Assembly (NCBI RefSeq): GCF_014251315.1
Contig: NZ_CP059185.1
Span: forward strand, 19,017 to 83,016
Reading direction: 5' to 3'
DNA length: 64,000 bases
Source: Blattabacterium cuenoti
GTDB taxonomy: Bacteria; Bacteroidota; Bacteroidia; Flavobacteriales; Blattabacteriaceae
The translations under genes were made by a program, and so were the position numbers. The notes beneath the pieces are model-generated. The model made no database searches, had not been told where the DNA came from, and saw only the letters and a list, made by a program, of their open reading frames with translations. Shown here one piece after another: positions 53,816 to 62,713 of the stretch (positions within the stretch are counted from its first letter, which is position 1; the number at the start of each line of letters is the position of its first letter).

Positions 53816-55141
53816 ATGAAAAGAATTTCGTTTTTTATTTTCATTTTTTCTTTTTTTTTAATAGGAGAAGGGAAACTAAAAGCTGAGACTGATACAATAA
53901 AAGGAGACGTTGAAAATGGAACTGAACTTTTTAAAAAAAATTGTACAGCATGTCATTCTCTTGATTTAGAAAAAAAAATGATAGGGCCTGCTTTATACGG
54001 TGTTACTGAAAAAAGAAGTCGTAAGTGGTTACACCAATGGATCAGGAATAATAAATCTTTAAGAGAAAATGGAGATAAGGAAGCCATATCAATTTATGAA
54101 GAATATGGAAATATAGAAATGAATGCGTTCCCTCAATTATCTGAAAAACAAATAGATGATATTTTATTTTTCATAAAAAATAAAGATTCGATAAAAAAAA
54201 AAGAGAATCGTAAAATAAATCATTATGAATATGAAACCAATAATGAAGAAAAGCAATTCTTAGTAAAACTAATTATTTTTTGTTTTTTTATTCTATTTTT
54301 AATCTTGCTTTGGATTGTATACAAAATACAAATTTTAAATAGGTTAATCCATAAAAGTGAAGGAAAGACAAAAGTTTCCATTTTTATTTGTATAAAAGAT
54401 TTTATAATAAATGTTTTATATCAAAAAATATTAGGAGATGATAAAAAAAAGTGGTATTTATTTTCTTGTTTTACGGGATTTTTTTTCCTATTGGGGACAT
54501 ATGAAACTTGGAATTTTTTAATGAAAATAGATGTAAATAAAGGATATAAACCTAAACAACCTATTTATTTTTCTCACAAAATTCATTCTGAAATTAATCA
54601 CATTGATTGTCAGTATTGTCATTCCTCGGCAAAATATGGAAAAGTATCTGGAATTCCTTCAGTTAATGTTTGTATGAATTGTCATATTACTATTCATGAA
54701 TATAATGGAGATTATTTGGAAAAAGGAAAAAGTAGAGATGAATATAACAGAGAAATACAAAAAATATATAAAGCTGTAGGATGGAATCCAGAAACAAGAA
54801 AATATTCTGAAAAAACTTATCCTATTCAATGGATACGTATTCATAATATGCCGGATTTTGTCTATTTTGATCATTCTCAACATGTCATTACAGGAGAAAA
54901 AAAGATCAGAAAATTAAAAAAAGTAAATTTAGTTTGTAATGCTTGTCATGGAGAAATACAAAAAATGGATACAGTAGAAATGTCTAATGATTTCACCATG
55001 GAGTGGTGTATATCTTGTCATAAAAATGTTGAGATAGATACAAAAAATAAATATTACAAAGAATATTTTCCAAATAAAAAAAATAAAAAAATAACTGTTG
55101 ATATGATTGGAGGGATTGAGTGCGCTAAGTGTCATTACTAA
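53816..55141 (+). CDS. actA: Alternative complex III subunit ActA, multiheme cytochrome c
   Basis: 441 residues with a signal peptide (about 4-23). A mono-heme cytochrome domain comes first (C43-T-A-C46-H47), then a membrane helix at about 147-168 and another at about 215-232. Five further CxxCH motifs follow (CQYCH, CMNCH, CNACH, CISCH, CAKCH), six hemes in all. Alternative complex III oxidises menaquinol and passes electrons to a cytochrome or oxidase. The extra N-terminal heme domain fused to the pentaheme part is a Bacteroidota arrangement. First gene of actABCDEF. Confidence 0.93.
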   Translation: MKRISFFIFIFSFFLIGEGKLKAETDTIKGDVENGTELFKKNCTACHSLDLEKKMIGPALYGVTEKRSRKWLHQWIRNNKSLRENGDKEAISIYEEYGNIEMNAFPQLSEKQIDDILFFIKNKDSIKKKENRKINHYEYETNNEEKQFLVKLIIFCFFILFLILLWIVYKIQILNRLIHKSEGKTKVSIFICIKDFIINVLYQKILGDDKKKWYLFSCFTGFFFLLGTYETWNFLMKIDVNKGYKPKQPIYFSHKIHSEINHIDCQYCHSSAKYGKVSGIPSVNVCMNCHITIHEYNGDYLEKGKSRDEYNREIQKIYKAVGWNPETRKYSEKTYPIQWIRIHNMPDFVYFDHSQHVITGEKKIRKLKKVNLVCNACHGEIQKMDTVEMSNDFTMEWCISCHKNVEIDTKNKYYKEYFPNKKNKKITVDMIGGIECAKCHY

Positions 55142-55172
55142 ATGAAAGAAAGTAATTAATTTAAAAATTATT

Positions 55173-58157
55173 ATGAAATTTAATAAAAAAGATAAAAAGG
55201 AAAAAATATTAGAAGATTACAATCCTATTAAAAATCTCCTTAAAGGGGAAACATCTAGACGTGACTTTCTTAAATGGTTAGGTTTTAGTACCGCTTCAGT
55301 AACTTTATCCGCATGTAAAGGTCCAGTCATCAAATCTATTCCTTATGTAGTGAAACCTGATAATATAACTCCAGGAGTTCCTAATTATTATGCATCAACT
55401 ATGATTGACTCTTTCGATATTGGAAGTGTATTGGTTAAAACGAGAGAAGGTCGTCCTATAAAAATAGAACCCAATTTTTCTTCTGAATATTTTAATACAA
55501 CTTCTGCTAGAATTCAATCTTCTTTATTATCTCTTTATGATGAAGAAAGATTAAAAAATCCTTTTTTAAAAGGAAAAAAAAGCTCTTGGAAAGAGATAGA
55601 TAATTATATTATTCAAAAATTGAAATATTTATCTAAAACAAAAAAAGATATAATTTTTCTTTCTCATTCTTTTCCAAGTTTTTCTACAAAAAAATTGATT
55701 CAAGATTTTAAAAAAAAATATCCTTATACTAAATGGATCACTTATGATCCAATTTCATATTCCAAAGCTTTAGATGCTTCAGAAAAAATATTTGGAGTTC
55801 GTGGATTTCCTATTTTTGATTTTAAAAAATCAGAATTAATAATTTCCTTTGATGCTGACTTTTTAGGAGATTGGAGTCCAGAAAATATGTCAAAATCTTA
55901 TGCCTCTAACAGAAAACCCAAAAGAGGAATGATACAACATATTCAAATAGAAAGTAATATGACAATAACAGGAGCTAACGCAGATGTTCGTATATCGAAA
56001 AAACCTTCTATTATAAAAAAAATACTGATTGAAGTTTTTCAAAAAATTTTTTTTGGAAAAAAAACTAAAGATAAAAATGCACAAAAAATAGTTTCATTAA
56101 TAAATAAAATGGGATCTAAAAGTGTTATTTTTGCAGATGGAGATCAAGAATCTTATGAATTATCTTTTTTAATTAATAGAAAAATTAATAGTCATGCATT
56201 ACAAAAGGAAAAATATCTTTTTTCAAAAGAAAGTAATGACAATGAATTCAAAAACTTTTTAAAAAATTTAGAAAAGAAAAACATTGGAGGTTTATTTATT
56301 CATAATGTAAATCCTATTTATAGTCTTCCATTATCTATTTCTAAAAAAATAGAGAAATTTATAAAAAAAATACCTTTAACAGTATCTTTTTCTACGAATA
56401 AGGATGAAACCAATGAAATCATGGATGTATTAGCTCCTACTCCTCATTGGTTGGAAAATTGGGGGGATACTTATCCTGTTACTAATGTTTATACATTAAT
56501 TCAGCCTACGATTCAACGTATTTTCAATACAAGACAATTTCAAGATTCTTTAATTATTTGGAGTGGAATTAAAGAAAAGAATTATTATGAATACTTAAAA
56601 AAAACTTGGGAAAAAAATATTATACCCAAATCTAATGTTTTTTCTTTTAACGAAGCTTTATTTCATGGAGTGGTAAAAATTACAAACGAAAAACCTATTT
56701 CAAATAATTTTTCAATTTCAATAGACAAAAAAATACAAGAGTATGAGAAAAATATAGTTCATAAAGAAATAGAAGAAAATTTTGAACTGAGATTATACAC
56801 TAAAATTAGTATAGGAGATGGATATCAATTCAATAATCCTTGGTTACAGGAACTTCCGGATCCTATTACACGTACTACATGGGACAATTATTTAACTATA
56901 TCATTTTTTGATGCGAATAAAATTGGATTGAGAAATTGGAATTCTGGAGATGGATCTTTAAATGGAAACTGCATTGATTTAATTAAAAATAATGAAACAA
57001 TAATCCGAAATATTCCTGTTTTTATTCAACCCGGACAAGCTGTAGGATCTGTAGGTTTATCTTTTGGTTATGGTCAGAAAATAGGAAAGTTATCTAAGAT
57101 CGTTAATGGAAAAAACGCCTACAGAATTTATGAAAATTTTATCGTAATACAAAACAATATACAAATAAAAAAAGTCAATAAAATACATAAATTTGCTTGT
57201 ATACAATTATATAATACAACGGAAGGAAGAAATTTAGTAAAAGAAACAGATTTAGATATCTTTTTAAAAGAACCCAAAAAAAATTGGAATGAAGAAGAAA
57301 AAATTTTAACCCATGAGGGAATGCTTTCTCAAGAAAAAATTTCTATTTGGAATGAAAATTATGAAAAAAAAGAAAAAATAAATGGACATCATTTTAATTT
57401 ATCTATAGATTTAAACGCTTGTATTGGATGTGGTGCTTGTATTATTGCATGTCATTCTGAAAACAATGTTCCTGTTGTTGGAAAAGAAGAAATAGAAAAA
57501 TCTAGAGACATGCATTGGTTACGTATAGATAGGTATTATTTTTCAAATAATAAATCTCAATCTCAAGAAGAAAACATTTATGAAAATCCAAAAATTTCTT
57601 TTCAACCAATTATGTGTCAACATTGCGAACATGCCCCTTGTGAAACAGTGTGTCCAGTTGGAGCGACTTCTCATGGGGAACAAGGTCAAAATATGATGGC
57701 TTACAATCGTTGTGTAGGAACTCGTTATTGTGCAAATAACTGTCCTTATAAAGTAAGACGATTTAATTGGTTTAATTATGCTAATAATCAAAAATTTGAT
57801 TTTAACATGAATAATACTTTAGGAAAAATGGTATTAAATCCAGATGTAGTTGTAAGAACCAGAGGTGTAATGGAAAAATGTTCTTTATGCATACAAAGAA
57901 CACAATATGTTATAGGAATAGCAAAAAAAGAAAATAGAAAAATTAAGAATGAAGAATTTGAAACAGCTTGCAGTGTTTCTTGTCCTACCAAAGCCATTAC
58001 TTTTGGAGATGCGAACGATTCTTCTAGTCTTATTTCTAAAAAAATAAAGGATACTAGATCTTATAAACTATTAGATTTTATAGGAGTAAGACCTAATGTA
58101 TCTTATCTATTGAAAATTAGAAATAAGAAAAAAAATGAAATAGATAAAATGAAATAG
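55173..58157 (+). CDS. actB: Alternative complex III subunit ActB, Fe-S protein with molybdopterin-oxidoreductase-like domain
   Basis: 994 residues. A twin-arginine signal (S28-R29-R30-D-F-L-K) ends in a cysteine at 48. The long first part resembles molybdopterin oxidoreductases (family B1 of ActB, known to lack the cofactor). The C-terminal ferredoxin part has the cysteine groups CIGCGACIIAC, CQHCEHAPCETVC, CVGTRYCANNC and CSLC...CSVSC, consistent with three [4Fe-4S] and one [3Fe-4S] cluster as known for ActB. It sits on the outer face of the complex and moves electrons. TatA (26550) supports its export. Confidence 0.94.
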   Translation: MKFNKKDKKEKILEDYNPIKNLLKGETSRRDFLKWLGFSTASVTLSACKGPVIKSIPYVVKPDNITPGVPNYYASTMIDSFDIGSVLVKTREGRPIKIEPNFSSEYFNTTSARIQSSLLSLYDEERLKNPFLKGKKSSWKEIDNYIIQKLKYLSKTKKDIIFLSHSFPSFSTKKLIQDFKKKYPYTKWITYDPISYSKALDASEKIFGVRGFPIFDFKKSELIISFDADFLGDWSPENMSKSYASNRKPKRGMIQHIQIESNMTITGANADVRISKKPSIIKKILIEVFQKIFFGKKTKDKNAQKIVSLINKMGSKSVIFADGDQESYELSFLINRKINSHALQKEKYLFSKESNDNEFKNFLKNLEKKNIGGLFIHNVNPIYSLPLSISKKIEKFIKKIPLTVSFSTNKDETNEIMDVLAPTPHWLENWGDTYPVTNVYTLIQPTIQRIFNTRQFQDSLIIWSGIKEKNYYEYLKKTWEKNIIPKSNVFSFNEALFHGVVKITNEKPISNNFSISIDKKIQEYEKNIVHKEIEENFELRLYTKISIGDGYQFNNPWLQELPDPITRTTWDNYLTISFFDANKIGLRNWNSGDGSLNGNCIDLIKNNETIIRNIPVFIQPGQAVGSVGLSFGYGQKIGKLSKIVNGKNAYRIYENFIVIQNNIQIKKVNKIHKFACIQLYNTTEGRNLVKETDLDIFLKEPKKNWNEEEKILTHEGMLSQEKISIWNENYEKKEKINGHHFNLSIDLNACIGCGACIIACHSENNVPVVGKEEIEKSRDMHWLRIDRYYFSNNKSQSQEENIYENPKISFQPIMCQHCEHAPCETVCPVGATSHGEQGQNMMAYNRCVGTRYCANNCPYKVRRFNWFNYANNQKFDFNMNNTLGKMVLNPDVVVRTRGVMEKCSLCIQRTQYVIGIAKKENRKIKNEEFETACSVSCPTKAITFGDANDSSSLISKKIKDTRSYKLLDFIGVRPNVSYLLKIRNKKKNEIDKMK

Positions 58158-58175
58158 ATAAAATTATGTTTAATC

Positions 58176-59543
58176 ATGTATGAATCTCCTATAAGAAAAC
58201 CCCTAATTTTAGGAAAAAAAACATTTAAAAATATTACCGATGATATATTAAATCCTGTAAAAAATAAAGCTGGAAATTTATGGTGGATATCTTTATTTAT
58301 CTCTATTTTAGCTTTTTTATGGGGATTAGGATGTATTTTTTATACAATTGGAACAGGGATAGGTGTTTGGGGGTTAAATAGAACAATTAATTGGGCTTGG
58401 GATATAACAAATTTTGTTTGGTGGGTTGGAATTGGTCATGCTGGAACTTTGATTTCAGCTGTATTGTTGTTATTTCGTCAAAAATGGCGATTATCCATTA
58501 ATCGTTCAGCGGAAGCAATGACAATTTTTGCAGTGATCCAAGCTGGATTATTTCCTATTATTCATATGGGAAGACCATGGAATGCACATTGGGTTTTGCC
58601 TATTCCTAATCAATTTGGAACTTTATGGCCAAATTTTAATTCTCCTTTATTATGGGATGTATTTGCGATTAGCACTTATTTTTCTGTTTCTACAGTTTTT
58701 TGGTTTATGGGATTAATTCCAGATTTTGCAATGATACGAGACCGTATATCAAACCCTTTTCAAAAAAGAATCTATAATATTCTTAGTTTTGGATGGGGTG
58801 GAACATCAAGAGATTGGCAAAGGTTTGAAGAAATGTCTTTAATTTTGGCGGGTTTATGTACCCCATTAGTATTTTCTGTACATACCATAGTATCCTTCGA
58901 TTTTTCTACTTCTGTAATTAAGGGGTGGCATAGCACAATATTTCCTCCTTATTTTGTAGCAGGCGCTATATTTTCTGGTTTTGCTATGGTACAAACTTTA
59001 TTAGGCGTAGCAAGAAAAGTTCTTTCTTTGGAAAATTATATTACAAGAAATCATATTGAGTATATGAATATGATTATATTATTAACAGGAGGAATTGTTT
59101 TATTAGCTTATATTTCTGAATTTATTCTGGCTTGGTATTCCGGAAGTCCTTTTGAAAAATTCATTTATTTTTCTGAAGAAGCATCTAAGGGGCCATTTTG
59201 GTGGGCTTTTTGGGCTTTGATTATTTGTAATGTTATTATTCCTCAATTTCTATGGATTAAATATGTGCGAAGAAGTTTTTTTTGGTCTTATGTTATCGCT
59301 ATTATTATAAATATTGGAATGTGGTTTGAAAGATTTGATATTATCGTTTTAAATCTAAGTCATGATTATCTTCCTTCTTCTTGGACTGGTTTTGTTCCTT
59401 CATTTGTAGATGTTGGAATTTTTGTAGGAACTATTGGCTTATTTTTTGTTCTTTATTTATTATATATACGTGTTTTTCCTGTTATTTCACAATCGGAGTT
59501 AAAAACAATATTAAAATCTGATCATAATCATAATAAAAAATAA
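58176..59543 (+). CDS. actC: Alternative complex III subunit ActC, NrfD-like quinol-binding membrane protein
   Basis: A 455-residue polytopic protein with about ten hydrophobic helices. NrfD/PsrC-like stretches are FVWWVGIGHAGTLISAVLLLFRQKWR and AEAMTIFAVIQAGLFPIIHMGRPW. NrfD subunits hold the menaquinol site and may take part in proton movement. It starts 18 bp after actB and ends in TAATG, sharing one base with actD. Confidence 0.94.
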   Translation: MYESPIRKPLILGKKTFKNITDDILNPVKNKAGNLWWISLFISILAFLWGLGCIFYTIGTGIGVWGLNRTINWAWDITNFVWWVGIGHAGTLISAVLLLFRQKWRLSINRSAEAMTIFAVIQAGLFPIIHMGRPWNAHWVLPIPNQFGTLWPNFNSPLLWDVFAISTYFSVSTVFWFMGLIPDFAMIRDRISNPFQKRIYNILSFGWGGTSRDWQRFEEMSLILAGLCTPLVFSVHTIVSFDFSTSVIKGWHSTIFPPYFVAGAIFSGFAMVQTLLGVARKVLSLENYITRNHIEYMNMIILLTGGIVLLAYISEFILAWYSGSPFEKFIYFSEEASKGPFWWAFWALIICNVIIPQFLWIKYVRRSFFWSYVIAIIINIGMWFERFDIIVLNLSHDYLPSSWTGFVPSFVDVGIFVGTIGLFFVLYLLYIRVFPVISQSELKTILKSDHNHNKK

Positions 59544-60064
59544 TGACAATGATATATGTACATGCATTATATAATAATAATAATACGTTAATAAATAGTA
59601 TAAAAATTATACAGCGTCATAATTATATTATACATGAAGTTTATTCTCCTTTTCCTATTCATAATTTAACTGAACTCTTAAAATTAAAAAAAACAAATTT
59701 ATCTTTTTTATCTTTTATATATGGATTTTTAGGTTTTTGCATAGCTTGTGCATTAACTTGGTATACCATGATTTGGGATTGGCCTCAAAATATTGGAGGA
59801 AAACCCTCTTTTTCTTGGATTAGAAATCTTCCTTCTTTCATTCCTGTTATATTTGAATTGTCTATTTTTTTTTCTGCACATTTTATGTGTATTACTTATC
59901 TCATACAATGTCAATTATTTCCGGGACGTATGCCAAAAAATCCGGATTCAAGGACTACTGACAACATGTTTTTAATAGAAATTTATACTGAAAAAAATGA
60001 CGAAAAATTAGTGAATCTATTAAAAGAAAATGGGGCAATAGAGGTTATGATAAAAAAATACTAA
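59543..60064 (+). CDS. actD: Alternative complex III subunit ActD (DUF3341)
   Basis: 173 residues: a short cytoplasmic N-terminal part (IYVHALYNNNNTLINSIKII), then two helices (about 50-75 and 95-120) separated by the conserved WDWPQNIGGKPSFSW loop, and a small C-terminal domain. DUF3341 is the ActD family, a structural subunit of the complex. The ATG overlaps the actC stop by one base. Confidence 0.92.
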   Translation: MTMIYVHALYNNNNTLINSIKIIQRHNYIIHEVYSPFPIHNLTELLKLKKTNLSFLSFIYGFLGFCIACALTWYTMIWDWPQNIGGKPSFSWIRNLPSFIPVIFELSIFFSAHFMCITYLIQCQLFPGRMPKNPDSRTTDNMFLIEIYTEKNDEKLVNLLKENGAIEVMIKKY

Positions 60065-60103
60065 ATCCATTATTAATTATCATACATAAAGATTATAAGT
60101 ATT

Positions 60104-60709
60104 ATGAATAAATATTTTTACGGAATTATTCTTATGATTTTACTGATATTTTTTTTAGAATCTTGTTGGTTTGATAAAACTAAACCTAATGTAGTGTATA
60201 TGCCTGACATGTATTATTCAGAAGCATATGAACCTTATTCAGATCCTGATTTTAATTACAATAAAAAAGCTAAAAAAATTAAAATTCCATTATTTTTAAA
60301 AGAAAAAACTTCTTCATTTTTGCCAGTAAAAGGCACAGTTTCTAGAAGTGATTTATTTTATAATTTAATGGATATCGAAAATAAAGGATTTAATTATTCA
60401 AAAAATATAATTAAAAATCCATTATATAATAAGTATGAAGAAAAAGAAATTACAATAAAAAAAGGAGAAAAATTATATCAAATCAACTGTTCTATATGTC
60501 ACGGAAAAAATGGAGATGGACAAGGAGAATTGGTAAAAAACGAAAAAATTTTAGGAATTCCTAATTACAAAGATAGAGATCTTACTATTGGAAGTGTTTA
60601 TTATGTTATTACATATGGTAAAAATAATATGAATTCTTATGCTTCACAATTAAATGAAATAGATAGATGGAGAGTTTCAGAATATGTTATGTTTTTAAAA
60701 AATAAATAA
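60104..60709 (+). CDS. actE: Alternative complex III subunit ActE, mono-heme lipoprotein cytochrome c
   Basis: 201 residues. A lipoprotein signal ends FLESC with C21 as lipidation site. MPDMYYSEAYEPYS is the usual ActE stretch, and a single heme motif C129-S-I-C132-H133-G follows. The methionine in NNMNSYASQL is the probable distal ligand. ActE accepts electrons from the multiheme subunit and passes them on to an oxidase or soluble carrier. It starts 40 bp after actD. Confidence 0.93.
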   Translation: MNKYFYGIILMILLIFFLESCWFDKTKPNVVYMPDMYYSEAYEPYSDPDFNYNKKAKKIKIPLFLKEKTSSFLPVKGTVSRSDLFYNLMDIENKGFNYSKNIIKNPLYNKYEEKEITIKKGEKLYQINCSICHGKNGDGQGELVKNEKILGIPNYKDRDLTIGSVYYVITYGKNNMNSYASQLNEIDRWRVSEYVMFLKNK

Positions 60710-60711
60710 AC

Positions 60712-61959
60712 ATGTATCAATTTTCTAGAACAAATAAAAAAATTATCATTTTTATAATAATCGTAGGTTTTATTTTCATTTTTTTGGATAAAATATTTAT
60801 TGATAATAAAAAAAATTTTACAATTTTTTCAAAAGAAAAAAAATATTCTATTATAAAAAATCACAACCCTTGTACCGTATTATATATTTCTATTTTTTAT
60901 TTCACTTCTATATCTCTAGGAGCATTGTTTTTTTTAGGGATACAAAATGTTTCACAATCAGGTTGGTCCGTCATTATTCATCCTATTATGGAGGAAATTT
61001 CTTCTTTTATTCCATATGGGGGTTTTATGGTTATTATCATTTTGTTATTAAATACGATGGATATCGTACATATATTTCATTGGATGGATTCCAATTTATA
61101 TAATCCAATTTCTTTAAAATATGACAAAATTATTGCAAACAAAAAAATATTTTTGAATATTCCATTTTTTTTAATAAGAAGTGTAATTTATGTGTCAGTA
61201 TATAGTTTTTTTTATTTAAGTATTAAAAGTATATCTCGTACATTATATATATCACATTCTTTAAATGATTACAAAAAATTATATTCTAGATCTATTATTT
61301 TTGTTATATTTTTTTCCATCATTTCTATATTTATGATATGGGATTGGGTTATGTCTTTAAATCCACATTGGTTAAGCACTTTATTTAGTTGGTATGTTTT
61401 GAGTAGTTTTATTATAACAGGAATAAGTACGATTACAATAATAGCTATTTATCTATCCAAAAAAGGATATTTTCCTTTATTCAATAACAATCATTTACAT
61501 GATTTAAGCAAATATTTATTTTCTAGTAGTTTGTTATGGACTTATCTTTGGTTCTCACAATTTTTACTTTATTGGTATGGAAATATTCCAGAAGAAGTTA
61601 TATATTTTATAAAAAGAGAAAAAATATATAATTTCATTCATTTTTGGATGCTGATTCCTAATTTTATAATTCCTTTTTTTGGATTAATTAGTAGTAAAAA
61701 TAAATCAAATTACAGAATAGTCTTTTCAGTATCTTTAGTCTTACTCATAGGACACTATATAGACATATACAATTTAATAGCTCCAGATGTTAATGAGGGA
61801 ATCAAACTTTGTATATTCGAAGTAATAGGTTCTTTGTTAATAATAGGAGGATTTTTTATTTATATTTTATTTTCAAATTTGAATAAAAGAAAATTAAATT
61901 CTTCTGAAGGGAATCCTTTTTTCAAGGAAAGTAAAAATTACAAATATCCTTATATGTAA
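60712..61959 (+). CDS. actF: Alternative complex III subunit ActF, NrfD-like membrane protein
   Basis: A 415-residue polytopic protein with about ten helices, beginning with one at about 10-27. Family-like stretches are GALFFLGIQNVSQSGWSVIIHPIMEEISSFIP and WDWVMSLNPHWLSTLFSWYVLSSF. It is the second membrane core subunit. It starts 3 bp after actE and closes the six-gene operon. No cytochrome oxidase genes follow; the next genes run on the other strand after 46 bp. Confidence 0.93.
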   Translation: MYQFSRTNKKIIIFIIIVGFIFIFLDKIFIDNKKNFTIFSKEKKYSIIKNHNPCTVLYISIFYFTSISLGALFFLGIQNVSQSGWSVIIHPIMEEISSFIPYGGFMVIIILLLNTMDIVHIFHWMDSNLYNPISLKYDKIIANKKIFLNIPFFLIRSVIYVSVYSFFYLSIKSISRTLYISHSLNDYKKLYSRSIIFVIFFSIISIFMIWDWVMSLNPHWLSTLFSWYVLSSFIITGISTITIIAIYLSKKGYFPLFNNNHLHDLSKYLFSSSLLWTYLWFSQFLLYWYGNIPEEVIYFIKREKIYNFIHFWMLIPNFIIPFFGLISSKNKSNYRIVFSVSLVLLIGHYIDIYNLIAPDVNEGIKLCIFEVIGSLLIIGGFFIYILFSNLNKRKLNSSEGNPFFKESKNYKYPYM

Positions 61960-62005
61960 ATGTTTTAAAATAAAAATTCATTAAAATATTAATAATCAAT
62001 AATTG

Positions 62006-62695
62006 TTATTTTTTATCTTTTACAAAATTCATGATAGATCTGTTAGAACCAAAAAGAGTTAATATATCTCCTTTTTGTAAAACAGTGTTTCCTGTAACTA
62101 ATCCTATAACTTTTCTTGTAGGAGTCCCTTTAGAAGACATTGGATTATTTATATCTCGGATTACAGTAATTAAAGAAACGGAATATTTTTGTGTCAATTT
62201 CAAACTTTTTACAGATTTCCCACTAAAAGAATATGGAGAAAAAACTTCTGCTATAGAATGCTTATTATCTACTCTAAAATAATCTAAAGCATAATTAAAA
62301 GATATTTGTTTAGTTAATCGAAATGCGGCATCTTGTTCTGGATGTATAACATCATTAATTCCCATAGCTTCTAATATTGTATCATGTATTTTTGATAAAG
62401 ATCTACTCACGATTCTTAAATTCTTATACTTTTTTTTAAGGATAGCTGTCGTTACTATTGAGGACCCCTCGTTTTCTCCAATAGCTACAATACCTAAATC
62501 TGCTTGTTTAATAGGCAATACTTTATAAGCCGCTTCATTATTTGCATCCATACATACTACGTTTGCTATATGATCTTTCAATAAATCTACTTTTTCCATT
62601 TTATGATCTATCCCAAATACTTCATGTCCATTATCTGTTAAATTAAGAGCTAAAGATCTTCCAAAATTTCCTAACCCTATAATTATAATTTTCAT
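62006..62695 (-). CDS. Trk/Ktr potassium uptake NAD-binding regulatory subunit
   Basis: A 229-residue cytoplasmic ring protein (TrkA/KtrA). The N-terminal RCK Rossmann domain has GLGNFGRSLA and the acidic residue in GIDHKMEKVDLL; DAAFRLTKQISF and a C-terminal TrkA-C domain (about 140-225) follow. It gates the channel subunit encoded 18 bp upstream on the same strand. At about 229 residues with a single RCK unit it is KtrA-like, not a double E. coli TrkA. Confidence 0.92.
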   Translation of the reverse strand: MKIIIIGLGNFGRSLALNLTDNGHEVFGIDHKMEKVDLLKDHIANVVCMDANNEAAYKVLPIKQADLGIVAIGENEGSSIVTTAILKKKYKNLRIVSRSLSKIHDTILEAMGINDVIHPEQDAAFRLTKQISFNYALDYFRVDNKHSIAEVFSPYSFSGKSVKSLKLTQKYSVSLITVIRDINNPMSSKGTPTRKVIGLVTGNTVLQKGDILTLFGSNRSIMNFVKDKK

Positions 62696-62713
62696 ATTCT
62701 TCTTTATCTTAAT

